Shown: piece after piece, positions 8,110 to 16,835 of the stretch
How the letters are laid out: each line of letters opens with the position of its first letter
Position numbering within the stretch: position 1 is the stretch's first letter
Source: Candidatus Rifleibacteriota bacterium
GTDB taxonomy: Bacteria > Vulcanimicrobiota > Xenobia > Xenobiales > Xenobiaceae
NCBI GenBank assembly: GCA_900772775.1
Contig: CAAGRW010000085.1
Coordinates: 1-30,263 of the forward strand
Reading direction: 5' to 3'
Length of the DNA stretch: 30,263 nucleotides
The notes under the pieces: model-generated
The model's database searches: none
What the model was told of the DNA's origin: nothing
The model's input: only the letters and a program-made list of their open reading frames with translations
Program-made: the position numbers and the translations under genes

Positions 8110-8790
8110 ATGGGTGACATGCTTAATTTTTACGCCAATAAAAAAGTTGTGCTTCTCTCTGAATTGCGCTTCGGTTTATTGCTGCGCAAAATTGTACATT
8201 CAGATTTAATAGAAATTGCCGAATGGATGAAAGACAAAGAATTAGTCCGTTATGCTTTTGGTGCTAAAACTTTAAGCGATTACGATTATCATTTTGCTTC
8301 CGACAGTTATATGCGCTTGGTTGCCAATCCAAATTCACCTTGCTATTTTTTGGCTGTTTGTGATATCCATTCTAAAATTTTGGGCTTAGGAAAATACGAT
8401 TTGCGCAATATGGAAGGAGTAGGTAAGGTCGCTCTGTCTGGTCTGATGATGGGGCGAGACAATCGCAGTCGTGGCATAGGCACTAAGGCTATGGCTTTAA
8501 TGAACCGTTTCCTTTTTGAAAACGAAAAAGTAGATTTAGTAGAGATAGAAACGGCTGATTACAATTTGAGAGCGCAACACTGTTTCAAAAGAATAGGTAT
8601 GGAAGAGTGTGAAAAATTGTACAGCTTAGAAGGAATAGTCGGTTATGGTTTGGGGGATAATGATGCTCCCAAAATTTTTATGCGTCTTTCCAAAGAAAAA
8701 TATTTTGCTGAATTGGCCTCTGTAAACGGTATTTTGCCTGACGATAAATTGCCTAAGTTGTCAGACACTAGAGATAGTAAAGCCCCCTAA
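8110..8790 (+). CDS. GNAT-family N-acetyltransferase
   Basis: A 226-residue protein with a GNAT fold of the RimJ/RimL type in residues 20 to about 195. The acetyl-CoA pyrophosphate loop is RSRGIGTKA, after the strand ALSGLMMG; the later NLRAQHCFKRIGME segment is typical of these transferases. The acceptor cannot be read from the sequence: protein N-termini, antibiotics or small amines are all possible. A polar tail of about 30 residues follows the domain. It is transcribed away from the hydroxylase operon and ends at a strong bidirectional terminator. The start is uncertain: ATG at 8110 or 8119, with only a weak GAAAGG upstream. Confidence 0.8.
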   Translation: MGDMLNFYANKKVVLLSELRFGLLLRKIVHSDLIEIAEWMKDKELVRYAFGAKTLSDYDYHFASDSYMRLVANPNSPCYFLAVCDIHSKILGLGKYDLRNMEGVGKVALSGLMMGRDNRSRGIGTKAMALMNRFLFENEKVDLVEIETADYNLRAQHCFKRIGMEECEKLYSLEGIVGYGLGDNDAPKIFMRLSKEKYFAELASVNGILPDDKLPKLSDTRDSKAP

Positions 8791-8818
8791 GTGTAGTAAA
8801 AGTGTAATATATAAAAAG

Positions 8819-8848
8819 AGGCCGGTTCTCTATAAAAAGAACCGGCCT
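8819..8848. terminator. Bidirectional terminator between convergent genes
   Basis: An 11-base perfect stem, AGGCCGGTTCT and AGAACCGGCCT with an 8-base loop, flanked by an A-rich run upstream and a T-rich run downstream (TTTCCTCTTTT). It can serve the acetyltransferase gene and the convergent minus-strand gene ending at 8867. Confidence 0.9.
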
Positions 8849-8866
8849 TTCCTCTTTTCGCGGCGA

Positions 8867-10648
8867 TTATTTATTCTGTTGCTCGAATTTAATCCAGAGA
8901 GCTTCAGTTTCTTCTTGAGCAGAGGCGTCTACGCCGATAGCAAAGGAAGTAGTGGTGGTTTTGCCTTGAGAGCCGCGCCAAGTTAGCCAGCCGCAGAGTT
9001 TAGCCGGACTGGAGCCCTGAGGCAAAGAAAGAGCGCTAAATTCCGGAAGTTTACCGGCTTTAATAGCAATTGTATTATCCTTTACTTCTATTTTACTATA
9101 GGTTTGATCTTGGCTGGCCCAAGGACTTGCCGCTAGCCAAGCAGCCGCTTTTTGGCTATTGGCAAAGCTAAGGAAGGTATTGAAGCCTACTCTGCCTTTA
9201 AAAGCTTTAGCCAGTTGCAAATTGAGTTGTTTAAAATTACTTTGTCCTGTACTATTAAAGCTAGCTGCCAGCATGAGAGGTCGTATGCGATCGTTTTCAG
9301 AGCTAGCTAAATTTTCCCAACCTAAGTTGGGTACGGAAAGCAAATCTAACACTTCAGTGTCGCCACTTATAAACGAAGGGGCTGGATCTATTTTGGCTAT
9401 TAAATCTGTTGCGTTAGTAGAAGAGGCAGCCAACTTGGCCAACTGACTTTTGTATTGCTTGGGTAAGAGCAAACGGCCAGACCAAGACTCGGCGTTGGCA
9501 TCTTTGCTAAGATATAAAGTGCTGGAACTGGGTAATTGGCAAGGAATTTCGCTGAATAATTTGCTGAAGGTCGCGCTTTGGCAAATCAATTGCAAGCTTG
9601 TCTCCTGAGCAGGACGTAAATTGAGAGCTTCACTTTTGGGAGTGCGTTCTTGCAAAATAGCAGTAGTAGCTTCTGGAGCTGACATCCAAACTTGGATATT
9701 TTTAAAAGCGGGCAGGGAGGAACACTCCGGCAATTGCTCCTTAACGTTGGCTATAGCGATAATAAAAGGAGCGTCAATTTTGAATGTGTTGGGCAATTCT
9801 TGTAAGCTCAGAGGTATATTGCGACTATCAAGCTCTTGGGCCAACTTACCGGCTGCGGTAATGGTATTTTCATAATAGGAGCCATTAGCTTGATTGTCGT
9901 GTGACGGATCGTGAGCTTGCATTTGGGCCGAAATATCGGTTTGTTGCAATGCGTGCAAAACATTGGGAGTATCTTGAAGAGAAGCCAAGCGCTCTTGAGT
10001 AATGATAGCCAAGTCGCGAGTATCGCGCTCGGGCAAGTTGGAAGCTGCTTTGGCGCCAGAATCGTTGCTAGTGGATGATTGAGAATTGGTTGAAGCTAAG
10101 CCTGTAGTCGAATTGTAGACTGTCTTATGCTGTTTACCTGAACAAGTAATAGTAAATTGAGAACCATCACTTGTGTATACTGCTTGGCCACCATCAGGGC
10201 AGGGAGGAAAAGGAGAAACAGAAGAGGGGTAAATCGATTTTTGGTTCCAAACTTCTTCGATATTGGAGGCTAAATCGAGCACATAAGCCTGGCATTGTGG
10301 AGTCGTAGTAGCATTTTCTACACCGTCTTGAGGCATAATGGCTACTAAAATACGAGCCTCTGGGTAGTTCTTAGACAATTCTCCGTTTTTAAAATCAGCA
10401 ATCAAACCACAGCGTTCACGTAAAAAAGCACCAACTTGTTCCGGGGTACCTTCAAAAGCTAAAGGAGACGAGGAGGGCACTAAGCCTGCAAAGGGTGATT
10501 CTTGTGGAGTAAATAAAAAGCTGAAAATTCTGCCGATTAGCCAAATGCACAAATATAAAACAAATATTATCGCTAAGGCTGCTACGGCTAATCTTTTTCG
10601 ATTGAGCTTACTGTTGCTTAAGTAATCAAGTATAGTGGCTATTTTCAA
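8867..10648 (-). CDS. Membrane-anchored protein of unknown function
   Basis: A 593-residue protein I do not recognise. Residues 1-18 are basic and residues 19 to about 45 form one transmembrane helix, so the remainder should face the outside of the membrane as a type II protein. Residues 180-230 are a Ser/Thr/Asn-rich linker. The C-terminal half is a soluble domain rich in Ala, Leu and Ser; cysteines occur in the outer domain. It begins with ESPFAGLVPSSSPLAFEG, which recalls substrate-free adhesion or DUF3352-like proteins, but that is only an impression. The start is TTG at 10648, with AGGAAA eight bases upstream; no ATG offers the anchor. It is divergent from the HAD gene with 83 bases between. 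Confidence 0.7.
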   Translation of the reverse strand: MKIATILDYLSNSKLNRKRLAVAALAIIFVLYLCIWLIGRIFSFLFTPQESPFAGLVPSSSPLAFEGTPEQVGAFLRERCGLIADFKNGELSKNYPEARILVAIMPQDGVENATTTPQCQAYVLDLASNIEEVWNQKSIYPSSVSPFPPCPDGGQAVYTSDGSQFTITCSGKQHKTVYNSTTGLASTNSQSSTSNDSGAKAASNLPERDTRDLAIITQERLASLQDTPNVLHALQQTDISAQMQAHDPSHDNQANGSYYENTITAAGKLAQELDSRNIPLSLQELPNTFKIDAPFIIAIANVKEQLPECSSLPAFKNIQVWMSAPEATTAILQERTPKSEALNLRPAQETSLQLICQSATFSKLFSEIPCQLPSSSTLYLSKDANAESWSGRLLLPKQYKSQLAKLAASSTNATDLIAKIDPAPSFISGDTEVLDLLSVPNLGWENLASSENDRIRPLMLAASFNSTGQSNFKQLNLQLAKAFKGRVGFNTFLSFANSQKAAAWLAASPWASQDQTYSKIEVKDNTIAIKAGKLPEFSALSLPQGSSPAKLCGWLTWRGSQGKTTTTSFAIGVDASAQEETEALWIKFEQQNK

Positions 10649-10731
10649 TATTATAATTTCCTGACTTATAAGCTATGGGCTGCTCTTAATCGTATAAGCG
10701 GCACAAACGGGCCCTCTGTTTCTAGCTAAAG

Positions 10732-11496
10732 ATGTTTTTCCCTACCGCTTTTATGGTGGGCTTGTTGACTGGCATTTGGCAGGGTGGACAGCTTTTCTCT
10801 AGAAAATCAGCTCTAATTAAGGCAGAAAAGGAAGATCTAAAGGCGGTGTTGTTTTTCGGACGTAAGCCAATAAAACTTGTTTTGTTTGATATTGGTGGAG
10901 TTTTTGTTGACGCGGAGTTGGATCGTTACGTACAACTTGGGTGTGCTGCTTTTCAAACTAATCCCAATTCTTTGCGCCGCGAAATCGCTGAAAAACTTCC
11001 TGCTTTCGAAATGGGAAAGCTCGATTCGGAAAGTTTTTGGCGAGAAATAGGTGAAAGTTTGTGGCAAAGTGGCGAAGGCAGCCGCAGTATAGTCAATAAT
11101 TGTGCCGATTTTTGGAAAAATATTTTCCGCGCTACACTTACTATCGATGAGCGCTTGTTGCAACTTACGGAAGAATTGCGTCGCAATGGGTGCGCAGTGG
11201 GCGCTTTAAGCAATACTATAGCTGAGCATGCCGATATTTTGGAAGAAGTAGGTTTTTATAAATATTTTGATCCTTGCATTCTTTCTTGTCGAGTAGGAAT
11301 GCGCAAACCGCAAGCCGAGATCTTTAAGTTGGCTGCTCAAGTAGCTGGAGTCCCTCTCAAGCAATGTCTTTTTGTTGACGATCAAAGTGGCAATATTAAA
11401 GCTGCCAAATCGGCTGGAATGGATGGTTTGGTTTTTACTTCTGCTGAACAACTTTATAAAGATTTAGTACAAAAAAAATTATTGCACGCAAATTGA
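10732..11496 (+). CDS. HAD-superfamily hydrolase (likely sugar-phosphate phosphatase)
   Basis: A 254-residue HAD subfamily IA protein. Motif I is LFDIGGVFVD with nucleophile Asp53; the usual second Asp is Gly, as in YihX-like phosphatases. Motif II is ALSNT, the motif III Lys is in GMRKPQAEIF, and motif IV is FVDDQSGNI. The four-helix cap lies between motifs I and II. The substrate is unknown; a hexose phosphate is likely by analogy. The first 45 residues are not part of the fold and begin with a hydrophobic stretch (MFFPTAFMVGLLTG). This may be a real anchor, or the true start may be a GTG/TTG near 10843 behind AGGAAGATC or AAAGGCG. Confidence 0.82.
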   Translation: MFFPTAFMVGLLTGIWQGGQLFSRKSALIKAEKEDLKAVLFFGRKPIKLVLFDIGGVFVDAELDRYVQLGCAAFQTNPNSLRREIAEKLPAFEMGKLDSESFWREIGESLWQSGEGSRSIVNNCADFWKNIFRATLTIDERLLQLTEELRRNGCAVGALSNTIAEHADILEEVGFYKYFDPCILSCRVGMRKPQAEIFKLAAQVAGVPLKQCLFVDDQSGNIKAAKSAGMDGLVFTSAEQLYKDLVQKKLLHAN

Positions 11497-11502
11497 ATAT
11501 AT

Positions 11503-11560
11503 AAGCCAAAAAAAGCTTCCGCTACAAACTTTCAGTTTAAAGCGGAAGCTTTTTGGGCTT
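11503..11560. terminator. Bidirectional terminator between convergent genes
   Basis: A long stem around AAAAAGCTTCCGCT and AGCGGAAGCTTTTT with a 17-base loop, extended by AAGCC against GGGCTT after a small imbalance. It sits between the ends of the HAD gene (plus) and malQ (minus). Confidence 0.9.
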
Positions 11561-11577
11561 TTGGGAGAGCTCAGAAA

Positions 11578-13158
11578 CTACTTGGCTTTTCTGGCCGCTT
11601 CGGCAGCTTTCTGGTAAGCTTCATCCTGAGCGACAATTTCTTTCTCGCGTTCGCGTCCGTAAGTTTCAGTGATTTCTTTTAAGCGCCACTCAATATGAGG
11701 AGTGAACATTTCGCGGCGGAAGCGCCAACTCCAGTTTCCTCTGGCTTTACCGGGATAGTTCATGCGAGCTTCTTTGTCCAAACTAAGCAAATCTTGAGCC
11801 GGTACTATGGCCACTTTAGCTACAGAGGCGAAAATTCCGCGAATCATGGTCCAGGCTACGTCCCAACCGTCGGTAGAGAAGTAACGACGTAAATAATCCT
11901 TCTCTTTTTCGGAAGCATCATTCTCATACCAACCGCGAGAAGTGTTATTGTCGTGGGTGCCGGTATAGGCAATGCAATTAGCGGTGTAGTTGTGAGGCAA
12001 ATATTCGCCCTGGGAGCCGCCTCCGAAAGCAAATTGCAAAATTTTCATGCCGGGGAAATTGAAGCCATCGCGTAAAGCAACTACGTCTTCAGTAATGACT
12101 CCCAAATCTTCGGCGATAATGGGCAAGTCTTTACCTAAAGACTTCTGAATAGCTTTGAAGAAGTCGGCGCCGGGCCCTTTGATCCATTTGCCATTTTTAG
12201 CTGTCTTTTCGCCAAAAGGTACAGACCAATAAGCTGCAAAACCGCGGAAATGATCGATGCGCACGTAATCCTGACGCTTTAAGGCTGCTTTCAGACGTTC
12301 AATCCACCAAGCATAGCCGGTTTTCTTCATTTTGTCCCAGTTATAAAGGGGATTACCCCACAATTGACCGTCGGCGGCAAAGCCATCCGGCGGTACGCCA
12401 GCTACGGCTGTAGGTACTAAGTTCTTGTCGAAGCAGAATAATGCCGTGTTAGTCCAGGCATCGGAAGAATCCATGGCTACGAAAATGGGCAAGTCGCCGA
12501 TAATTTTTATGCCTTTTTCGTTGGCATAGGTGCGCAATTTGCTCCACTGACGATCAAATACCCATTGAATAAAGCAATAGCCCTTTATTTCAGAGGCTAA
12601 TTCTTGACGGGCTTCGCGTATAGCCTTATCTTTGCGGAATTTAAATTCGTCTGGCCATTCACTCCAAGCTTTATCGGAGAATTTCTTTTTTAAAGCACTG
12701 AAGAGAGCATAATCGTCCAGCCAATTTTTATTGTCTTTGCAGAATTTTCTGTACTCTTTGGCCAGATCGCTGTCGCCTTTGTCATCAAATTGGGCGGCAG
12801 CTTTATTTAAAAGGGGTAATTTCCACTTGTAGAGAGCCCCGAAGTCTACTTCATCGGAATTGGCATTAAATTCCGGAGAGCTTATGGCTTCGATTAAAAG
12901 TTGACGAGTCATTAGGCCGTCGGCGACCATGTCGTCTAAACTTATTAAATAAGGGTTGCCGGCAAAAGTGCTGCTGCTCTGATAGGGACTGTCGCCGTAA
13001 GAAGTAGGGCCGAGAGGGAGGATTTGCCAAATGGTTTGCTGATTTCTGGAAAGAAAATCAACCCATTCATAAGCTTCAGAACCGAACGTTCCTACTCCGT
13101 ATTTCCCCGGAAGTGAGGTAGGATGGAGTAATACTCCGCTGCATCGTTCTAAACCCAT
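11578..13158 (-). CDS. malQ: 4-alpha-glucanotransferase (amylomaltase)
   Basis: A 526-residue glycoside hydrolase family 77 enzyme that moves alpha-1,4-glucan segments between maltodextrins in the cytoplasm. The N-terminus has the family hallmarks LLHPTSLPG and LPLGPTSYGDSPYQS. The nucleophile Asp302 is in RIDHFRG, the acid/base Glu350 in IIAEDLG, and the third acidic residue Asp403 in TGTHDNNT. The length matches the standard bacterial enzyme. The start ATG at 13158 has GAGGTTATC upstream. No other glycogen or maltose genes lie beside it, so whether it acts on glycogen or imported maltodextrin cannot be told. Two short inverted repeats in its leader could be regulatory. Confidence 0.96.
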   Translation of the reverse strand: MGLERCSGVLLHPTSLPGKYGVGTFGSEAYEWVDFLSRNQQTIWQILPLGPTSYGDSPYQSSSTFAGNPYLISLDDMVADGLMTRQLLIEAISSPEFNANSDEVDFGALYKWKLPLLNKAAAQFDDKGDSDLAKEYRKFCKDNKNWLDDYALFSALKKKFSDKAWSEWPDEFKFRKDKAIREARQELASEIKGYCFIQWVFDRQWSKLRTYANEKGIKIIGDLPIFVAMDSSDAWTNTALFCFDKNLVPTAVAGVPPDGFAADGQLWGNPLYNWDKMKKTGYAWWIERLKAALKRQDYVRIDHFRGFAAYWSVPFGEKTAKNGKWIKGPGADFFKAIQKSLGKDLPIIAEDLGVITEDVVALRDGFNFPGMKILQFAFGGGSQGEYLPHNYTANCIAYTGTHDNNTSRGWYENDASEKEKDYLRRYFSTDGWDVAWTMIRGIFASVAKVAIVPAQDLLSLDKEARMNYPGKARGNWSWRFRREMFTPHIEWRLKEITETYGREREKEIVAQDEAYQKAAEAARKAK

Positions 13159-13206
13159 ATAGAGATAACCTCGCTGAATGTACTAAATGTTTTGTTGCAA
13201 TGTTAG

Positions 13207-13227
13207 ATTTGCTTACTGAAAGCAAAT
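13207..13227 (-). promoter_or_regulatory. Inverted repeat in the malQ upstream region
   Basis: Perfect 8-base arms ATTTGCTT and AAGCAAAT separated by five bases, about 50 bases before the malQ start. A second dyad, TGTTG and CAACA around six bases, lies at 13230-13245. Either could be an operator or a leader hairpin; no -35/-10 pair is convincing here. Confidence 0.3.
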
Positions 13228-13345
13228 AATGTTGAAGATACAACAAATAATTACCCGAGTGCTGGCCATTTCGTTCAACGCTTGCAATTTATCGCCTGCT
13301 GAAAAAAGCGATTTTTGCTGTTGCTGTTGTCTGGTGATCATTAAA

Positions 13346-13380
13346 AAAGAGTTCCTCTTTTCGGAGAAGAGAAACTCTTT
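13346..13380 (-). terminator. Terminator after the 137-residue orphan gene
   Basis: Outer arms AAAGAGTT and AACTCTTT with an inner CTCTT/AAGAG stem. On the minus strand it is followed by a T run. It lies about 25 bases past the stop codon. Confidence 0.85.
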
Positions 13381-13404
13381 CTAAAGACTGATTAAACGAA
13401 CAGT

Positions 13405-13818
13405 TTAGTTGCTGCTAAGCTCTTTGGTCAATTGGCAAATCTGGAGATAAGCACCCTTCTTGTCACACAGGCCGCCGGCTGCGCCGCTATTGCGACAGGA
13501 AAGCTCTTCCAGGCCGAGCTTGCCGATGAAGTATTTGTGCACTTCTTTCTGATCGGCTTTGGGCATGCCTTCGAAGAGATCGTTTACCTGATCCAAATAG
13601 CCGGGAGTGTGGGAAGAACAAGTGTGAGCAATATTAACAGCTTCAGGATACTTATTGGTAATATCAGTCACCCAATCAAGCTGCTGGAAGCCGCGCCAGC
13701 CTAAGTGCTGAAGATCCCATTTGCTAATAGCCTGATTGGCTTCTCTCATAACTTCTCCGGCTGATACTTTGCCGCTAAGATTGATAGAGGTAGGTCTGAT
13801 GCCGCCGATAGCGTCCAT
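13405..13818 (-). CDS. Small soluble protein of unknown function
   Basis: A 137-residue protein I do not recognise. It has no signal peptide or membrane helix. The N-terminal 20 residues are Gly/Ser/Ile-rich (MDAIGGIRPTSINLSGK); the rest is predicted helical and polar, with four cysteines (in HTCSSH, ELSCRN, GLCDK and QICQL) and several His that could form a metal site or disulfides. The ATG follows AAAGGAAC at good spacing, codon use matches its neighbours, and a strong terminator follows, so it looks like a real monocistronic gene. It has its own -10-like element at 13938-13933 and a leader hairpin at 13889-13912. Confidence 0.72.
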   Translation of the reverse strand: MDAIGGIRPTSINLSGKVSAGEVMREANQAISKWDLQHLGWRGFQQLDWVTDITNKYPEAVNIAHTCSSHTPGYLDQVNDLFEGMPKADQKEVHKYFIGKLGLEELSCRNSGAAGGLCDKKGAYLQICQLTKELSSN

Positions 13819-13888
13819 AATAGTGTTCCTTTCGCTTTGCGATGGTAGTTGTGCGCCTGAAAGCGCTGAAGCCTCAATGAAATTGGTT

Positions 13889-13912
13889 GCCGCCTACTTG
13901 AAAGTAGACGGC
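13889..13912 (-). promoter_or_regulatory. Leader hairpin of the 137-residue orphan gene
   Basis: A near-perfect dyad: GCCG and CTACTT pair with AAGTAG and CGGC, with one mismatch between the two stem blocks. It lies about 70 bases before the start codon and downstream of the predicted transcription start. There is no T run, so it is not an intrinsic terminator on this strand. It may stabilise or regulate the mRNA. Confidence 0.35.
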
Positions 13913-13932
13913 ATGCCTTAGGCCTTTACAGA

Positions 13933-13938
13933 ATTATA
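13933..13938 (-). promoter_or_regulatory. -10 element (TATAAT) for the 137-residue orphan gene
   Basis: A perfect minus-strand TATAAT at 13938-13933, about 115 bases before the start codon. The -35 region is poor (GGAAAA). An A/T-rich dyad at 13953-13990, just after pepT, may end pepT transcription upstream of it, though it lacks a following T run. Confidence 0.35.
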
Positions 13939-14007
13939 TCACCGCTAAAGCTATTTTTCCTTATTAAAAAGCCAAAAATAAGGGAAAAAATTAAGTATTA
14001 TGCTCAA

Positions 14008-15243
14008 TTAGTTGGCCAAGCTATGCTCATACCAAACATTAGCTAAAGAGAGCAACACTTCTTTAGTTTGTTCAATCTCTTCAACACTAGTCCACTCCAG
14101 GCGAGAGTGAATATTGTGTTGGCCGCTAGACAGATTAGGAGTAGGTAAGCCCATTTCGGTCAAGCCGGAGCCGTCCGTTCCGCCTCTAATAATAGTGCGT
14201 TCGGGAGTAATGCCCAATTTGCGCATGGCTTCTTCGGCATAATCTAAGGCTCTGGGCTCTTTTACTAAACCTTCGCGCATGTTGCGATACTGTTTAGTTA
14301 CTTTTACTTTTATTGAAGCACGAGGGTTTTCGGCAGTCAGATTTTCTGCAATATTATTGAGCAATTTGGCATATTCGCCCAAAGCTTCGGTTTCAAAATC
14401 GCGCAAAATAATCTTAATTTCCGTATAGCCTACGGAGCCTTCAAAAGAATAGGGATGCAAGAAGCCTTGGCGGCCGTCGGAAGTTTCTGGAGTAAGTGTC
14501 AGCTTGGGCATTCTGGCTACAAAATCGGCTCCGATAGTCAGAGCGTTTACCATATGGCCTTTGCCATGGGCCGGATGAGTGTTGATACCTTCGATAGTTA
14601 CGGTGGCCAAATCGGCTGAGAAAGTTTCGCAATCGATCATGGAAGTGGCGCCGCCATCCAAAGTATAAGCCACATCGGCTTTTATGCGTTCGGGGTTCAT
14701 ATGCAAAGTGCCCTTGCCGATTTCTTCATCGACAGAAAATACTAAGCGAATTTCGCCATGGGGAACTTGCGGATTTTTAATTAAATACTCGGCAGCTTCT
14801 ACGATAGCTGTTAAGCCCGATTTGCAATCGCTACCCAGAAGAGTGGTTCCATCGGTAGTAATGAGAGTATGTCCAATAACTGTATTTAATTCGGGAAACT
14901 CTTTAGGATCGAGCTTTTGAGTGGGATCGCCGGGCAAAACCAAAACTTGGCCCTGATAGTTGGGAACAACTTGAGGTTTTATATCTTTACTGCTGACTTC
15001 TGGGGAAGTATCGACATGAGCCAGCCAAGCCATGACCGGAATATTGGGACGATTGGCGGGAATAGTAGCTGTAAGGATGCCATATTCGTCTAAGGTGACG
15101 TCTTGGCATCCCATGGTAATCAGCTCTTCTTTGAGAAGTTTGTTAAAGCCGATTTGTACATCTGTGGAAGGACTGCTGGTGCTGTCTTCATCAGAGTGAG
15201 TATCGATAGATGCATAGCGGCAAAAACGCTCAATTATAGCCAT
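14008..15243 (-). CDS. pepT: Peptidase T (tripeptide aminopeptidase)
   Basis: A 411-residue cytoplasmic M20B di-zinc peptidase that removes the N-terminal residue from tripeptides. Metal ligands His76 and Asp78 are in AHVDTSPE; the bridging Asp139 is in GSDCKSG (the family usually has ADDKAG, so Cys replaces the second Asp); the catalytic Glu173/Glu174 are in VDEEIGKG. YTLDGG and the late His in GQHNIHS complete the site. The dimerisation domain holds HPAHGKGHMVNA. The length is typical. The ATG has AGGAAA upstream. It lies 82 bases after the 477-residue unknown gene; an inverted repeat between them may separate transcripts. Confidence 0.95.
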   Translation of the reverse strand: MAIIERFCRYASIDTHSDEDSTSSPSTDVQIGFNKLLKEELITMGCQDVTLDEYGILTATIPANRPNIPVMAWLAHVDTSPEVSSKDIKPQVVPNYQGQVLVLPGDPTQKLDPKEFPELNTVIGHTLITTDGTTLLGSDCKSGLTAIVEAAEYLIKNPQVPHGEIRLVFSVDEEIGKGTLHMNPERIKADVAYTLDGGATSMIDCETFSADLATVTIEGINTHPAHGKGHMVNALTIGADFVARMPKLTLTPETSDGRQGFLHPYSFEGSVGYTEIKIILRDFETEALGEYAKLLNNIAENLTAENPRASIKVKVTKQYRNMREGLVKEPRALDYAEEAMRKLGITPERTIIRGGTDGSGLTEMGLPTPNLSSGQHNIHSRLEWTSVEEIEQTKEVLLSLANVWYEHSLAN

Positions 15244-15287
15244 TATTGAATTTCCTATTCTCCTTTATTTTTTAGAGCTTACTCAAA

Positions 15288-15305
15288 GTTCAAATTAAAT
15301 TGAAC
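15288..15305 (-). promoter_or_regulatory. Inverted repeat between the 477-residue gene and pepT
   Basis: A perfect dyad, GTTCAA and TTGAAC around six A/T bases, with partial pairing (CTC/GAG) beyond it. The lack of a T run argues against a good terminator; an operator for pepT or a weak mRNA-end hairpin are both possible. Confidence 0.3.
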
Positions 15306-15325
15306 GTGAGCATGCTAGTGGAATT

Positions 15326-16759
15326 TTATTCAAAAATCTCTTCCGGTTGTATAACCATATTGTCCTGATCTGCTTGGCGATCGGCTGGCGAAGGAGATAT
15401 TTTTACTTTAACATTTTCTTGGGGGGTGATATTCACGGTATAAACCTCAAAGCAAGCGCTGCGAGTTTGCTTATGAACAGGAGGATATTGCCAACCGTAT
15501 ACTTGATCGCGTTTTAAATTGGCTTTGGGTTGAGGCAAATCAACTAAACTTTGACCTAAGCAAAAACAAGCTTCGTTATTTTTTAAGTTGCGAATGGCAC
15601 AGTCAGCCAGATCAACTTGAGCGTCCGAATCTGGATCCATAATAGCTAGAGGAGCAATAAGCATCATGTTGTCTTCCCAATACAACCCCTCGATGCTTAG
15701 CTTTAGTTTTAGATGGAAAGGAGGCAACTCTTCATCGATTTTGGTTGGCAGAGAACATATGTTTTTAGGATCAAAGTCATAGAGCCAAGGATTGGGCAGA
15801 GGCAATTCTATAACTTTATAGATGGATAATTGATTGGGAATATTCTCTTCGGCAAATTGTGGTGGATAAAAATGATAGAACTTATTATTTAATACACCCA
15901 GCGGGCCATAAATTTCACCTATCTCGGCGCTGGCCACTGTTTTCTGTTCATTATCAACTTGATCGAGAGTCATGCGCACTATGGGAGGAGAGAAACTGTC
16001 GAGCAACCCCTGATCGTTTAGTTGCATAATCAGCTGTTCTGGAGAAGAAACTTCCCAGAGCAAGTTGTGCAATTGGTTAAGATCGGCGAAGCGGTTCGTC
16101 TCCGACAGAAAACGACTGGAAAGGCGCCAGCCGGTGAGACCGCGATCCAAATATTCCAAGAACATATGGGAAGAACCTATAGTTACTTCTTGAGCCAGAT
16201 GGTAGCGTTTGGCATAAGTCCAAGTTTGGCTGCGCCTAGGGCAGTCGACATCGAAAGCCCAGCATCCGGCGATAGTGCCTATAGGAATGGGAGCCATAGG
16301 ATCGTCGGGCTCTTCCCAAGCCATAATATGTACAGCTTGCTGATCGCCCATAGAAGCAAAGGGATCGACCATCGTGTGCAAGTACGACAAGCCTGGGCCG
16401 GCTGGCTCGAGACGCTGGATCTCTAAACGAACCCGCTTGGCTTGGGGAGACATGGGGCCAAAAAAGAGCAAAATGCGGTGCTCTGGATAGCCTGTCTCCT
16501 GAGCTCCTTGTTCAGAAAGCTCGAAGACATCCAGAAGAGGCTGGGCTCTGTCTAGATCGTCAGTGAGCCAGGCACGGGAAATTTGTGAAGCATTCAATTC
16601 TGGCCAAGCTTTAAGACAAGCATAAGTGCCTATAGAATCGTAAAGGATCCAGCCCAAATTAAAGTTGATGGCAAAGTCTTCGCAATCTGAGCCTAAACGC
16701 ACAAAAGCGCCCAGCTTTTTGGCCAATTCCAGACCTTCGATTCTATCTTTGTACTTCAC
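15326..16759 (-). CDS. Protein of unknown function downstream of squalene-hopene cyclase
   Basis: A 477-residue protein I do not recognise. It has no signal peptide and no clear membrane helix; it is rich in Trp, Pro and acidic residues and looks like a beta-rich soluble protein. Segments such as CWAFDVDCPRRSQTWTYAKRYH and LYDFDPKN hint at a lipocalin-like or carbohydrate-binding-like fold, without firm support. The GTG at 16759 follows AAGGATGG at good spacing. It lies 76 bases after the squalene-hopene cyclase gene on the same strand, so it may share its transcript and could act in hopanoid tailoring or transport; this is inferred from position only. Confidence 0.65.
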   Translation of the reverse strand: MKYKDRIEGLELAKKLGAFVRLGSDCEDFAINFNLGWILYDSIGTYACLKAWPELNASQISRAWLTDDLDRAQPLLDVFELSEQGAQETGYPEHRILLFFGPMSPQAKRVRLEIQRLEPAGPGLSYLHTMVDPFASMGDQQAVHIMAWEEPDDPMAPIPIGTIAGCWAFDVDCPRRSQTWTYAKRYHLAQEVTIGSSHMFLEYLDRGLTGWRLSSRFLSETNRFADLNQLHNLLWEVSSPEQLIMQLNDQGLLDSFSPPIVRMTLDQVDNEQKTVASAEIGEIYGPLGVLNNKFYHFYPPQFAEENIPNQLSIYKVIELPLPNPWLYDFDPKNICSLPTKIDEELPPFHLKLKLSIEGLYWEDNMMLIAPLAIMDPDSDAQVDLADCAIRNLKNNEACFCLGQSLVDLPQPKANLKRDQVYGWQYPPVHKQTRSACFEVYTVNITPQENVKVKISPSPADRQADQDNMVIQPEEIFE

Positions 16760-16835
16760 AAATTTCCATCCTTAAAATTGACAAGAGGGCGCTTATTTGA
16801 TTTATAAACCAAGCTCACCAACAAGGTGCCGATTT

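Noticed and set aside
13953..13990. A/T-rich dyad after pepT as a firm terminator
   Set aside because: The stem is almost only A/T with a bulge and no following T run, so it is mentioned only in the promoter entry next to it.
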